Positions 15,925 through 24,400 of a DNA stretch of 64,000 bases are shown piece by piece. Source of the DNA: Paractinoplanes deccanensis (GTDB taxonomy: Bacteria; Actinomycetota; Actinomycetes; Mycobacteriales; Micromonosporaceae); assembly GCF_016862115.1 (NCBI RefSeq), contig NZ_BOMI01000107.1, forward strand, positions 1-64,000, in the 5' to 3' direction. The translations under genes were made by a program, and so were the position numbers. Numbering within the stretch: position 1 is the stretch's first letter; each line of letters starts with the position of its first letter. Below the pieces are notes generated by a model, which was given only the letters and a program-made list of their open reading frames with translations, was not told the DNA's origin and did not search any database.

Positions 15925-17883
15925 ATGGCGGGCAACAGATTTCGCTACGGGGCGTGGCGCGACGGGCCTGATCCGCTCGCGCCGCCCTACGACGTGCGCG
16001 CGGCCGTCGACGAGGTGGGCGAGCGGGTGCTCGCCGGCGACAGCCTGCGCGACGTGCTCCGCGACCTGATCCGCCGCGGGCCACGGTCCGGGCGGGGGCT
16101 CGACGAGCTGCGCGACCGGGCCCGGCGCCTGCGCCGCGACGCGCTGCGCCGGGGCAACCTCGACGGTGCCGTCACCCGGGCGCAGCAGCTGCTCGACCAG
16201 GCGCTCGCGACCGAGCGCGACGCGTTGCGGGCCCGGCCCGACGATCCCGAGGCGCGCTTCTCCGAGGCCGTCCTGGACAATCTGCCCCGGTCGACCTCGC
16301 GCGCCGTCGAGGAGCTCTCCGAGTACAACTGGGCCTCCGACGAGGCCCGGGGGCTTTATCAGCAGATCCTCGACGGGCTCCGGCGCGAGGTGGTCGAGCA
16401 GCGCTTCGCGGGCATGAAGCAGGCGCTCGAGAACGGCGACTTCGCCGGCGTCGAGGAGATGGTGGCCGACCTCAACCAGCTGCTCGAGAAGCATGCCCGC
16501 GGCGAGGACACGTCCGACGCGTTCCAGCAGTTCATGGACAAGCACGGGCAGTTCTTCCCGGAGAATCCGAAGGACATCGACGAGCTGATCGACTCGCTGG
16601 CCCGGCGCGCCGCGGCGGCGGAGCGGCTGATGCGGTCGTTGTCGCCGCAGCAGCAGGAGGAGCTGTCGCGCCTGATGGACCAGGCGCTCGGCGACGGCCC
16701 GCTGCGCGGCCGGCTGGCGGAGCTCACCGACAACCTGCGGGCGCTGCGGCCCCAGCTCAACTGGGGCCGGGGCGAGCGCATGCGCGGGCCCGACGACCTC
16801 GGCTACGGCGACGCGGCCGCCGCGCTGGGCGAGATCGGCGAGCTCGACGAGCTGCTCGACCAGCTGGGCCAGGAGCATCCGGGCGCGACCCTCGACGACG
16901 TCGACGTCGAGATGGTGGAGCGCCAGCTGGGCCGCTCGGCCGCCGACGACGTGCGGCGGCTGCGCGAGCTCGAGCGGGAGCTGTCGCGGCAGGGCTGGGT
17001 GACCCGCGACGCCGAGGGGCTCACCCTCTCGCCCAAGGCGCTGCGCCGGCTGGGCCGCACGGCCCTGGCCAAGGTCTTCGACGACCTGTCCGGCCGCAAG
17101 CAGGGCCAGCACGACCTGCGCGACGCCGGCGCGGCGGGCGACCTGATCGGGTCGTCGCGCCGGTGGGAGTTCGGCGACGAGCAGCCGCTCGACGTGGTCC
17201 GCACGATCGGCAACGCGGTCCGTCGCCGAGCCGCCGGCGGCAACGTGGGGGTGCTGCCGGTGCGGCTGGAGCCGGACGACTTCGAGGTGGCCGAGACCGA
17301 GCGGCGCGCGTCGGCGGCCGTCGCGCTGCTGGTCGACCTGTCCTATTCGATGTATGCGGACGGCCGCTGGGGGCCGATGAAGCAGACGGCGCTCGCGCTG
17401 TCCCACCTGGTCGCGACCCAGTTCCCGCAGGACTCGCTCCAGATCATCGGTTTCGGCCTGCACGCCGCCGCGCTGTCGCAGGGCGAGCTCGCCGCGATCG
17501 ACCCCACGGCCGAGAAGGGCACCAACCTCCAGCACGCGCTCAAGCTCGCCGGGCGTCACCTGCGCCGCCACCCGGGCGCCGAGCCGGTGGTGCTGGTGGT
17601 CACCGACGGCGAGCCGACGGCCCACCTGGAGCCGGACGGCGAGGCGGTGTTCTGGTGGCCGCCGCTGCCCGAGACGGTGCGGGCGACCATCCACGAGGTC
17701 GACCATCTGACGCGGTTCGGGGCCACGCTCAACGTCTTCATGCTGGGCGAGGACCCGGGGTTGCAGCGCTTCGTGGCCGCGGTCGCCGAGCGCAACGGCG
17801 GGCGGGTCTTCAGCCCCGACGCCGAGGAGCTGGGGCGTTACGTGGTGGACGACTATGTGAGGGCGCGCCGAGGGCGCCGCTGA
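15925..17883 (+). CDS. VWA-domain protein paired with the AAA+ ATPase
   Basis: 652 residues. The first 440 are charged and helical, with runs such as ELDELLDQLGQEHPG, and have no recognised domain. The C-terminal 200 form a von Willebrand A domain with an intact MIDAS metal site: DLSYS at 471-475, the Thr in EKGTNLQ, and VVTDGEPT. The start ATG follows the AAA+ stop by one base, so expression is coupled. In MoxR- and ChlI/ChlD-type systems the VWA partner recruits the substrate and the ATPase remodels it; that role is inferred. A terminator follows. Confidence 0.87.
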   Translation: MAGNRFRYGAWRDGPDPLAPPYDVRAAVDEVGERVLAGDSLRDVLRDLIRRGPRSGRGLDELRDRARRLRRDALRRGNLDGAVTRAQQLLDQALATERDALRARPDDPEARFSEAVLDNLPRSTSRAVEELSEYNWASDEARGLYQQILDGLRREVVEQRFAGMKQALENGDFAGVEEMVADLNQLLEKHARGEDTSDAFQQFMDKHGQFFPENPKDIDELIDSLARRAAAAERLMRSLSPQQQEELSRLMDQALGDGPLRGRLAELTDNLRALRPQLNWGRGERMRGPDDLGYGDAAAALGEIGELDELLDQLGQEHPGATLDDVDVEMVERQLGRSAADDVRRLRELERELSRQGWVTRDAEGLTLSPKALRRLGRTALAKVFDDLSGRKQGQHDLRDAGAAGDLIGSSRRWEFGDEQPLDVVRTIGNAVRRRAAGGNVGVLPVRLEPDDFEVAETERRASAAVALLVDLSYSMYADGRWGPMKQTALALSHLVATQFPQDSLQIIGFGLHAAALSQGELAAIDPTAEKGTNLQHALKLAGRHLRRHPGAEPVVLVVTDGEPTAHLEPDGEAVFWWPPLPETVRATIHEVDHLTRFGATLNVFMLGEDPGLQRFVAAVAERNGGRVFSPDAEELGRYVVDDYVRARRGRR

Positions 17884-17894
17884 CACGCAGCGGA

Positions 17895-17920
17895 CCGGCC
17901 GTCGAGAGGCGGCCGGTTTT
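17895..17920 (+). terminator. intrinsic terminator after the VWA gene
   Basis: CCGGCCG and CGGCCGG form a seven-base-pair stem around an eight-base loop, followed by TTTT. The next 250 bases, to the phosphatidyltransferase gene, contain no credible coding sequence. Confidence 0.7.
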
Positions 17921-18169
17921 CTGTGCCCGACCCCGGAAGACTAGGTTCCTAGGATGCCGGACACGCTGTGCGACGCGCTACGGGTCCGTGAGCGGGAACC
18001 TGGGGCTGGTTATAGTTGCTCGGCGAGTGGCCGGGCAGGGGGTCCGGACGTTCGAGGGACACAGCCGCCCGGCTGGGTGCATGGTCGAGTCAGTCGATGG
18101 GGTCGGCTGGGCGCCGTGTGTGGCCGGGACGAGGCCGTGCCCCGCGCCGGAGGGGGAGAGGAAACCGCG

Positions 18170-18787
18170 ATGTCGCAGCAGCCTGCGCCGTCCATCGCCG
18201 CCTCCGATCGGATCTGGACGATCCCCAACGTGATCAGCTTCATCCGGCTGCTCGGGGTGCCGCTCTTCCTCTATCTGCTGCTCGGGCCGCACCACGACGT
18301 GGCCGCGGTGATCGTGATCGCGATCGGCGGCACGACCGACTGGGTCGACGGCTACGTGGCGCGCCGGATGAACTCGGTGAGCCGCCTCGGCACGCTGCTC
18401 GACCCGTTCGCGGACCGGCTCTACATCCTGGCCACGCTGATCGGGTTCACGATCCGGGGCGTGGTGCCCTACTGGCTGACCGGCGCGCTGCTGCTGCGCG
18501 AGGTGGTGCTCGGCATCGCGCTGCTGGTGCTGCGCCGCCACGGGTACGGCCCGCCGCCGGTGCACTATCTCGGCAAGACGGGCACGTTCGTGCTGCTCTT
18601 CGCGTTCCCGGTGATCCTGCTCGGCCGGGCCGTGCCGTCGCTGGACTGGTGGGCCGGTCCGGTCGGCTGGGGCCTCGCCTGGTGGGCGCTGGCGCTGTAC
18701 TGGGCGGCCGGCGTGCTCTATCTGATCCAGGTGGCCCGGCTGCTGCGCGCCGACCGGGTGGCCGCCGGAGCGCGGACGGCGTCCTGA
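18170..18787 (+). CDS. CDP-alcohol phosphatidyltransferase family membrane enzyme
   Basis: 205 residues with about five to six membrane helices. The family signature DG-x2-AR-x8-G-x3-D-x3-D is complete (DGYVARRMNSVSRLGTLLDP then FAD), which holds the metal and CDP-diacylglycerol substrate. It corresponds in position to Mycobacterium Rv1822 (pgsA2); the acceptor alcohol (glycerol-phosphate, phosphatidylglycerol or other) cannot be read from sequence. The ATG at 18170 has a strong GGAGGGGGAGAGG upstream; a longer frame from 17954 lacks one. Its stop overlaps the DUF881 start, opening a tightly overlapping operon. Confidence 0.88.
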   Translation: MSQQPAPSIAASDRIWTIPNVISFIRLLGVPLFLYLLLGPHHDVAAVIVIAIGGTTDWVDGYVARRMNSVSRLGTLLDPFADRLYILATLIGFTIRGVVPYWLTGALLLREVVLGIALLVLRRHGYGPPPVHYLGKTGTFVLLFAFPVILLGRAVPSLDWWAGPVGWGLAWWALALYWAAGVLYLIQVARLLRADRVAAGARTAS

Positions 18788-19725
18788 TGACCGACCCGAA
18801 CACCGCCGGCGACGACGACACGCCGCCGAAGCGGGTCTACGCGCCGGACTTCCTCACCGAGCTCTTCCGGAACCCGCTCGATCCCGGGTACGCCGACGCG
18901 GCCGCGCGCAAGGCCGTGGAGGGCGAGCCCACCGGGGCGCGCAAGTGGGTCACCAGCGGGGTGTCGGCGCTGACCCTGGTGGCGCTCGGGTTCCTGCTCG
19001 TCGTGGCCTACCAGCAGACGGTGGCGGACGAGCCGGCGCGGACCACCGCCCGCGCGGAGCTGGTCGAGCAGGTGCAGAAGCGCCGCGAGGACACCACGCG
19101 GCTGCAGGACCGTGCCGAGGCGCTCGGCGACGAGGTCGCGGAGCTGCGCGAGCGGGAGCTGAGCAGCACCACCGTGCAGCGGCTGCGCGACCTGGAGGCG
19201 GCCACGGGGCTGGCCCGGGTGACCGGCTCGGGCGCGCGGATCACCGTGGCGGACGGCCCTACGCCGATCAACCCGGTGACGGGGGAGCGCAACACCGTCG
19301 CGCGGGTCAAGGACAGTGATCTTCAACTCGCCACGAACGCGCTCTGGTCGCTCGGGGCCGAGGCCATCGCGATCAACGGGCAGCGGCTGACGGCGACCTC
19401 GACGATCCGGCAGGCCGGCGAGGCGATCCTGGTCGACTTCCGGCCGGTCACCACGCCGTACGAGGTGGTCGCGATCGGGCCGGACGATCTCGCGAAGGAC
19501 TTCCGGAACGGCTACGCCGGCAAGTTCTTCGAGCAGCTGGGCGCCAAGTACGGCATGTCGTTCCGGTCGGAGGACGTGGACGACGTGACGCTGGAGGCGG
19601 CGACCGAGCTGAAGCTGCGGGTGGCCGAGCCGTCGGCGCCACCGCCCGCGCCCTCCACCCAGATGTCACCCCCCATGTCGTCCGCGGTGCCGGACGAGAG
19701 CTCCTCGTCGGAAGGCGGCCGATGA
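18787..19725 (+). CDS. DUF881 membrane-anchored protein (first copy)
   Basis: 312 residues: a cytoplasmic N-terminus of about 60, one membrane helix (SALTLVALGFLLVVAYQ, about 62-80), a coiled-coil (about 85-145), and an extracellular DUF881 domain with NALWSLGAEAIAINGQRL and VDFRPVTTPYEVVAIG. The C-terminal tail is Pro/Ser-rich. DUF881 proteins flank the small basic protein in most actinobacteria; they sit at the membrane and may relate to division or envelope growth, but no activity is established. It overlaps its upstream gene by one base and its downstream gene by four. Confidence 0.87.
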   Translation: MTDPNTAGDDDTPPKRVYAPDFLTELFRNPLDPGYADAAARKAVEGEPTGARKWVTSGVSALTLVALGFLLVVAYQQTVADEPARTTARAELVEQVQKRREDTTRLQDRAEALGDEVAELRERELSSTTVQRLRDLEAATGLARVTGSGARITVADGPTPINPVTGERNTVARVKDSDLQLATNALWSLGAEAIAINGQRLTATSTIRQAGEAILVDFRPVTTPYEVVAIGPDDLAKDFRNGYAGKFFEQLGAKYGMSFRSEDVDDVTLEAATELKLRVAEPSAPPPAPSTQMSPPMSSAVPDESSSSEGGR

Positions 19726-20054
19726 TCGCCGTACTCGCCCTGATCGCCGGTGTCGTGCTGGGCATCGTGTTCAACCCCACGGTGCCGGCCGCGTTGCAGC
19801 CGTACCTGCCGATCGCGGTGGTGGCCGCGCTCGACGCGGTGTTCGGCGGGGTGCGCGCGAAGCTCGACGGCATCTTCGACGACAAGCAGTTCGTGATCTC
19901 GTTCATCTCGAACGTGCTCGTCGCCGCGCTGATCGTCTATCTGGGCGACCAGCTCGGCGTGGGCGGTCAGCTCTCGACCGGTGTGGTGGTCGTCCTCGGC
20001 GTGCGCATCTTCGGCAATGTGGCGGCGATTCGCCGGCACCTGTTCCGGGCATGA
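19722..20054 (+). CDS. sbp: small basic family membrane protein (DUF1290)
   Basis: 110 residues with three hydrophobic helices and the conserved core AVVAALDAVFGGVRAKLDG and ISFISNVLVAALIVYLGDQLG. This family, called sbp, is found next to ftsZ-cluster genes in Gram-positives and between two DUF881 genes in actinobacteria. It begins within an ATGA overlap with the first DUF881 gene and ends in another ATGA overlap with the second, so stoichiometric expression is likely. Molecular role unknown. Confidence 0.9.
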   Translation: MIAVLALIAGVVLGIVFNPTVPAALQPYLPIAVVAALDAVFGGVRAKLDGIFDDKQFVISFISNVLVAALIVYLGDQLGVGGQLSTGVVVVLGVRIFGNVAAIRRHLFRA

Positions 20055-21220
20055 TCGGCCGCGACATGGGTGAGCGGGACATGAGCGACGAGAACGAGCC
20101 CGAGCGGCGCTCCAAGGCGGCCGACAAGCCCGAGCAGGCCAGTCGGCCCGAGCAGGCCAGTCGGCCCGAGCAGGCCAGTCGGCCCGAGCAGGCCGGCAGG
20201 CCCGAGCAAGCAGGGGAGCCCGAGCAGGGCGGCGAGCTGCCCACCGCGGGCCGCAAGCCGGCGCACACCGGCGAGCTGCCGCGCTACGGCACGATCGAGA
20301 TGGCGCCCGCCGACGAGGGCCCGACCGTCGAGACGGCCAGGCCCGCGCCGCCGCCACCCCCGGGCCCGGACGGCAGCCCGGCGCTGCCGCCGGGACCCGC
20401 GACGGCGTCGGTGGACGCGACGGAGACCGAGTCGGGCGGCGCGGGGTCACCCGATCAGGTGAGCGGTGCTCACGGCGCACCGCCGAAGGAACCGGAAGCG
20501 GACGACGGCGCGCCACCGCCCGGCGCGGAGCAGCGCAAGCGCCCGTCGAGTGCCGCGGCGCTGATCGCGTTGCTGCTGGCGCTGTTCGGCTTCACGCTCG
20601 TGGTGCAACTGCGCAGCAACAACACCGACGACGGGCTGGCCGGCGCGCGGCAGGAGGACCTGGTGCGCATCCTGTCGGACCTGGAGGCGCGGGACAGCCG
20701 GCTGCAGTCCGAGATCAGCGCCCTGGAGAACAGCCAGCGGCAGCTCACCTCGGGTGTGGCCGGCCGGCAGGCGGCGCTCGAGGAGGCCGACAAGCGGGCC
20801 GACGAGCTCGGTCTGCTGGCGGGCACGTTGCCGGGGCGCGGGCCGGGGCTGGTGATCAATATCGACAAGGTGAAGGCGTCGGCGATCCTCAACGCCGTGC
20901 AGGAGCTGCGCGGCGCAGGCGGTGAGGTGATGCAGATCGCCGGTGCCGGTGGCGGCACCGTGAGAATCGTCGCGTCCAGCTATTTCGTGGACGCCGAAGG
21001 CGGCGGGATCATCGCCGACGGACAGCGGCTCACCGGCCCGTACGTGCTGACCGTCATCGGTGTGCCACAGACGATGCAAACCGCGCTGCAAATCCCCGGC
21101 GGGGTGGTCGCGTCGGTGAACAGCGGCGGCGGTAGCGTGACGATGGAACAACGGACCATGGTCGAGGTGACCGCGATCCGGGACGCCACGACATTGCGAT
21201 ACGCGCGGCCGGCTTCATAG
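20051..21220 (+). CDS. DUF881 membrane-anchored protein (second copy)
   Basis: 389 residues. The N-terminal 165 are disordered and cytoplasmic: six tandem hexapeptides of the type PEQASR (about 27-62) and a Pro-rich segment. One membrane helix follows (about 168-188), then a coiled coil and an extracellular DUF881 domain with GLVINIDKVKASAILNAVQE, GGTVRIVASSYF and GPYVLTVIGVPQTM. It is the counterpart of Rv1825. ATG 20051 overlaps the sbp stop; ATG 20066 or 20081 could be used instead. The long low-complexity tail is not present in the first copy. Confidence 0.85.
   Translation: MIGRDMGERDMSDENEPERRSKAADKPEQASRPEQASRPEQASRPEQAGRPEQAGEPEQGGELPTAGRKPAHTGELPRYGTIEMAPADEGPTVETARPAPPPPPGPDGSPALPPGPATASVDATETESGGAGSPDQVSGAHGAPPKEPEADDGAPPPGAEQRKRPSSAAALIALLLALFGFTLVVQLRSNNTDDGLAGARQEDLVRILSDLEARDSRLQSEISALENSQRQLTSGVAGRQAALEEADKRADELGLLAGTLPGRGPGLVINIDKVKASAILNAVQELRGAGGEVMQIAGAGGGTVRIVASSYFVDAEGGGIIADGQRLTGPYVLTVIGVPQTMQTALQIPGGVVASVNSGGGSVTMEQRTMVEVTAIRDATTLRYARPAS
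20129..20236 (+). repeat. six 18-bp tandem units inside the second DUF881 gene
   Basis: The unit CCCGAGCAGGCCAGTCGG occurs three times exactly and three times with changes, each coding one PEQASR-like hexapeptide. The first three identical copies point to recent expansion. Confidence 0.9.
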
Positions 21221-21264
21221 TTGTCCGCGCGACAAACGGGGATTCGTGAAACGGGAGAGATTGC

Positions 21265-21645
21265 GTGATTCCTGAGGACCTGCGGTACACGGCTGAGCAC
21301 GAGTGGGTGGCCGGAGACGGCAGCGGGCCCGTGCGTGTGGGCATCACCCACTTCGCGCAGGATGCGCTGGGCGACATCGTCTTCGTCGACCTGCCGGAGG
21401 AGGGCACCGAGTTGTCGGCGGGCGACTCCCTCGGCGAGATCGAGTCGACGAAGAGCGTTTCGGAGATCTACGCGCCCATCTCGGGCACGGTGGTCGCCAA
21501 GAACGCGTCGCTCACCGACGAGCCGGAGCTCATCAACGCCGAGCCGTACGCGGCCGGCTGGCTCGTCGAGATCGCTCCGTCGGATCCGTCGCAGCTGGCG
21601 GGTCTGCTCGACGCGAGCGCTTATCAGGCGATCACCGAGAGCTGA
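21265..21645 (+). CDS. gcvH: glycine cleavage system H protein
   Basis: 126 residues, the full length of H protein, with the lipoylation site Lys in ESTKSVSE and the family segments YTAEHEWV, VGITHFAQDALGDIVFVDLP and GWLVEI. It shuttles the aminomethyl group between the P and T proteins and the electrons to the L protein of glycine cleavage. P and T genes are not in this window, as in other actinobacteria where gcvH lies alone next to garA. GTG start with GGGAGA seven bases upstream. Confidence 0.95.
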   Translation: MIPEDLRYTAEHEWVAGDGSGPVRVGITHFAQDALGDIVFVDLPEEGTELSAGDSLGEIESTKSVSEIYAPISGTVVAKNASLTDEPELINAEPYAAGWLVEIAPSDPSQLAGLLDASAYQAITES

Positions 21646-21853
21646 ACGGCTTCTGTTGTAGTACAGCTTTTGCGGCGTGTGAACGTTGCGTCCGCGCGTC
21701 CGGTTGCCCCGCGATATTGGCCTTCACTAGGCTCGCGGGGCACAACAAATGTTATGCCTTTGAAACCGATAGTCGTGTGTCCGGGCCATATGGCCGCGGC
21801 GGGGGTGATCCCATGCCGCATGGCGGCGACCAACTGATCCGTGAGGTGGTCCG

Positions 21854-22306
21854 ATGACGCGCCCAGACGACGAGTTCCCCCCACTCGACGTCACGTCCAC
21901 GCTGAACCTCGGTGCGCTCGACGAGGTGCTCGAGGGACCCGATACCGACGTGGTGCCGAGCCGCATGTCCGGCTCGCTCCCGCCCGGCATGGCGCTGCTC
22001 GTGGTGCGCCGCGGCCCCAACGCGGGCGCGCGGTTCCTGCTCGATCACGACGTGACGACCAGCGGCCGGCACCCCGACAGTGACATCTTCCTCGACGACG
22101 TGACGGTGTCCCGCCGGCACGCCGAGTTCCACCGCGACGGCGGTACCTTCACGGTGCGCGACGTCGGCTCGCTCAACGGCACGTACGTGAACCGGGAGCG
22201 GGTCGAGGCGGCGACGCTGAGCAACGGCGACGAGGTGCAGATCGGCAAGTTCCGTCTGGTGTTCATCGCCGGCCCGCGGCCGGAGGGCGAGGGTAGCGGG
22301 GCGTGA
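21854..22306 (+). CDS. garA: FHA-domain regulator, GarA/OdhI homologue
   Basis: 150 residues. The C-terminal FHA domain shows TTSGRHPDSDIFLDDVTVSRRHAEF and GSLNGTYVNRE, the phosphothreonine-binding loops. In GarA and OdhI a threonine in a short N-terminal motif is phosphorylated by PknB/PknG and then folds onto the FHA domain, relieving inhibition of 2-oxoglutarate dehydrogenase and glutamate dehydrogenase. The N-terminal DVTSTLNLGALDE here is the likely equivalent; the exact motif ETTS is not present. The gene position beside gcvH and two merR genes matches Rv1827. GTG start of the next gene overlaps its stop. Confidence 0.87.
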   Translation: MTRPDDEFPPLDVTSTLNLGALDEVLEGPDTDVVPSRMSGSLPPGMALLVVRRGPNAGARFLLDHDVTTSGRHPDSDIFLDDVTVSRRHAEFHRDGGTFTVRDVGSLNGTYVNRERVEAATLSNGDEVQIGKFRLVFIAGPRPEGEGSGA

Positions 22307-23043
22307 GCTCGTCGGGGGCGGCCGCGCGCGACCCGGGGGCCTCGCGTCCCCAGGGCGGGCGCGAGCCTGCGCTGATGAGCATCGGGGAGGTGCTGGCCCA
22401 TCTGCGCACCGAGTTCCCCGACACCACGATCTCCAAGTTGCGGTTCCTGGAGGCGGAGGGGCTGGTCGATCCCCAGCGCACCGCCTCCGGGTACCGCAAG
22501 TACTCGTGGAACGACGTCGCGCGGCTGCGGTTCGTGCTGACCGCGCAGCGCGACCAGTACCTTCCGCTGCGGGTGATCCGTGAGCAGCTCGACCGGATGG
22601 AGGCCGAGCCGGCGCCGCCGGCCCGGCCCAACCTGGTCGCGGTGGGCGCCGAGAAGGCGGCCGATCCGTCCGACACCCGGGTCCCCCGGGAGGATGTGAT
22701 CGAACGCACGGGCGCGCCCGCGGAGCTGCTCGACGAGCTCGAGGCGATGGGCCTGGTGAGCGCGCGCCCGCCGGGGTGGTACGACGGCGACGCGGTGGTC
22801 ATCGTGGAGGCCGTGGTGGGCCTGACGAAGTACGGCCTGGAGGTGCGCCATCTGCGCGGGTTCCGGGCCGCGGCCGACCGCGAGGTGGGCCTGTTCACGC
22901 AGCTCCTGGCGCCCCTGGTGCGCCAGAGCGACCCGGCGGCGCGTGCTCGTGCCGCCGAGACCGCCCGGGACCTGCAGGCGCTGTCGCAGCGGCTGCACGC
23001 GGCGCTGGTGCGGGCGGGGCTGCGGGGAGAGCTGGGGCGCTGA
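22303..23043 (+). CDS. ftsR: MerR-family regulator, FtsR homologue
   Basis: 246 residues with an N-terminal winged-helix MerR domain at about 25-95: SIGEVLAHLRTEFPDTTISKLRFLEAEGL then RTASGYRKYSWNDVARL. The C-terminal half is helical and ends in LHAALVRAGL. It corresponds to Rv1828; the corynebacterial homologue FtsR activates ftsZ. Effector domain has no Cys pattern of metal-sensing MerR proteins. It starts within a GTGA overlap with the garA-like gene, coupling the two. Confidence 0.87.
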   Translation: MSSSGAAARDPGASRPQGGREPALMSIGEVLAHLRTEFPDTTISKLRFLEAEGLVDPQRTASGYRKYSWNDVARLRFVLTAQRDQYLPLRVIREQLDRMEAEPAPPARPNLVAVGAEKAADPSDTRVPREDVIERTGAPAELLDELEAMGLVSARPPGWYDGDAVVIVEAVVGLTKYGLEVRHLRGFRAAADREVGLFTQLLAPLVRQSDPAARARAAETARDLQALSQRLHAALVRAGLRGELGR

Positions 23044-23170
23044 GGCCGGTTCGGCGTTCGCGAGGTGGGTATGCCGCACTCGTGGGATCCGGACGAGGGG
23101 CGTGTACCGTGCAGGTTAGGGGCAGCCGTTGCGGGGGCGGCGCGACAAAAAGACGACACGGAGGCGGGCG

Positions 23171-23635
23171 GTGCGCGAGCTGAGCGTGGTCGGAGTTCGG
23201 GTGGAGCTCCCCAGCAACCAGCCGATCGTCCTGCTGCGGGAGGTCGACGGCGATCGGTATCTTCCGATCTGGATCGGCGCTGTCGAGGCGACGGCCATCG
23301 CGTACGAGCAGCAGGGCGTCAAGCCCGCTCGCCCGCTGACCCACGACCTCCTGCGCGACATCCTGGCGGCGCTCGAGGCGCCGCTGACCGCCGTGGAGAT
23401 CACGGAGCTGAAGGACAACGTCTTCTACGCCGATCTGCTGATCGGTGACGGCCTGCGGGTGTCGGCCCGGCCGAGCGACTCGATCGCCCTGGCGTTGCGG
23501 GTGGGCGCGCCGATCCGCTGTGCGGATCAGGTGCTGACCGAGGCGGGCATCGTCATCCCGGACGAGCAGGAGGACGAGGTCGAGAAGTTCCGCGAGTTCC
23601 TCGACCAGGTGCGGCCGGAGGACTTCGCGGGCTGA
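23171..23635 (+). CDS. bifunctional nuclease (DUF151) family protein
   Basis: 154 residues: VRELSVVGVRVELPSNQP at the start, YLPIWIGAVEATAIAYE, RPLTHDLLRDILAAL, and RPSDSIALALRVGAPI, the last being the best-conserved part of the family. Plant and bacterial members show DNase/RNase activity, though role in actinobacteria is unsettled. The GTG at 23171 follows GGAGGCGG at four bases. Same order as Rv1829. Slightly separated (127 bp) from ftsR. Confidence 0.88.
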   Translation: MRELSVVGVRVELPSNQPIVLLREVDGDRYLPIWIGAVEATAIAYEQQGVKPARPLTHDLLRDILAALEAPLTAVEITELKDNVFYADLLIGDGLRVSARPSDSIALALRVGAPIRCADQVLTEAGIVIPDEQEDEVEKFREFLDQVRPEDFAG

Positions 23636-23784
23636 CATCGGTCCCCGAAGAGGTTGAAGATCGATACTTGCCTCGCTCGTGCGCGGCGTGTCGTGGCGTT
23701 ACCTAGCTGTTTCCGCGTCGCCTGAGATATACGCTCGTGAAGTCCAGGTGAAGCGGCGGCACCGCGCAGCGGGGAGGTGGTCGC

Positions 23785-24342
23785 GTGCACGAGCAGCCTC
23801 TTGAACATCAAGATGGCCCTCTCGTCGGCGAGGACGGCTCGGTAGGGTATCGCGGGGTGACGGCGTGCCAGGCGGTCGGCATCAGTTACCGTCAGCTCGA
23901 CTACTGGGCGCGCACGACGCTCGTGGTGCCGAGCATCCGGGACGCGTCGGGTTCCGGCACGCAGCGGCTCTACTCGTTCCGCGACCTGGTCGTTCTCAAG
24001 GTGGTCAAGCGCCTGCTGGACGCCGGTGTGTCGCTGCAGAACATCCGCCGGGCGATCGAGACGCTGCGCTCGCGCGGCGTGGAGGATCTGGCGGGCATCA
24101 CGCTGATCTCCGACGGCACGACCGTGTACGAGTGCCGGTCGCCGGAGGAGGTCGTCGACCTGTTGCAGGGCGGCCAGGGCGTGTTCGGCATCGCGATCGG
24201 CGGCGCCTTCAAGGAGATCCAGGGTTCTCTGCTCAACCTGCCCGCCGAGCCGGCCGCCGGCCCGCAGCCGGTGGGTCCCGCGCCGGAGCCGGCCGCGGGT
24301 GACGAGCTGGCCGCGCGCCGGGCCCGCCGCCGCGCGGGCTGA
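23785..24342 (+). CDS. MerR-family regulator (Rv1830-type)
   Basis: 185 residues, with a MerR helix-turn-helix at about 24-95: GYRGVTACQAVGISYRQLDYWARTTLVVPS, QRLYSFRDLVVLKVVKRLLDAGVSLQNIRRAIE. A short effector region with a GTTVYECRSPEEVVDLL strand follows, then an Ala/Pro-rich tail. It is the last gene of the conserved pgsA-like to merR block. GTG start with GGGGAGG eight bases upstream. Target unknown; in mycobacteria this homologue is linked to growth regulation. Confidence 0.87.
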   Translation: MHEQPLEHQDGPLVGEDGSVGYRGVTACQAVGISYRQLDYWARTTLVVPSIRDASGSGTQRLYSFRDLVVLKVVKRLLDAGVSLQNIRRAIETLRSRGVEDLAGITLISDGTTVYECRSPEEVVDLLQGGQGVFGIAIGGAFKEIQGSLLNLPAEPAAGPQPVGPAPEPAAGDELAARRARRRAG

Positions 24343-24343
24343 T

Positions 24344-24358
24344 TTGCCGTTCCGGCAA
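24344..24358. repeat. short inverted repeat after the MerR gene
   Basis: TTGCCG-TTC-CGGCAA directly after the merR stop, followed by another CTTGCCGG at 24364-24371. It could be a weak terminator or a binding site for the methyltransferase gene's promoter; the three-base loop favours a protein site. Confidence 0.4.
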
Positions 24359-24400
24359 GTTCCCTTGCCGGCTCGCGCCGGTTGATCGCAGGCTGTGCGC

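Noticed and set aside
20129..20236. 18-bp tandem repeats as a CRISPR array
   Set aside because: Units are contiguous with no spacers and stay in frame within a protein.
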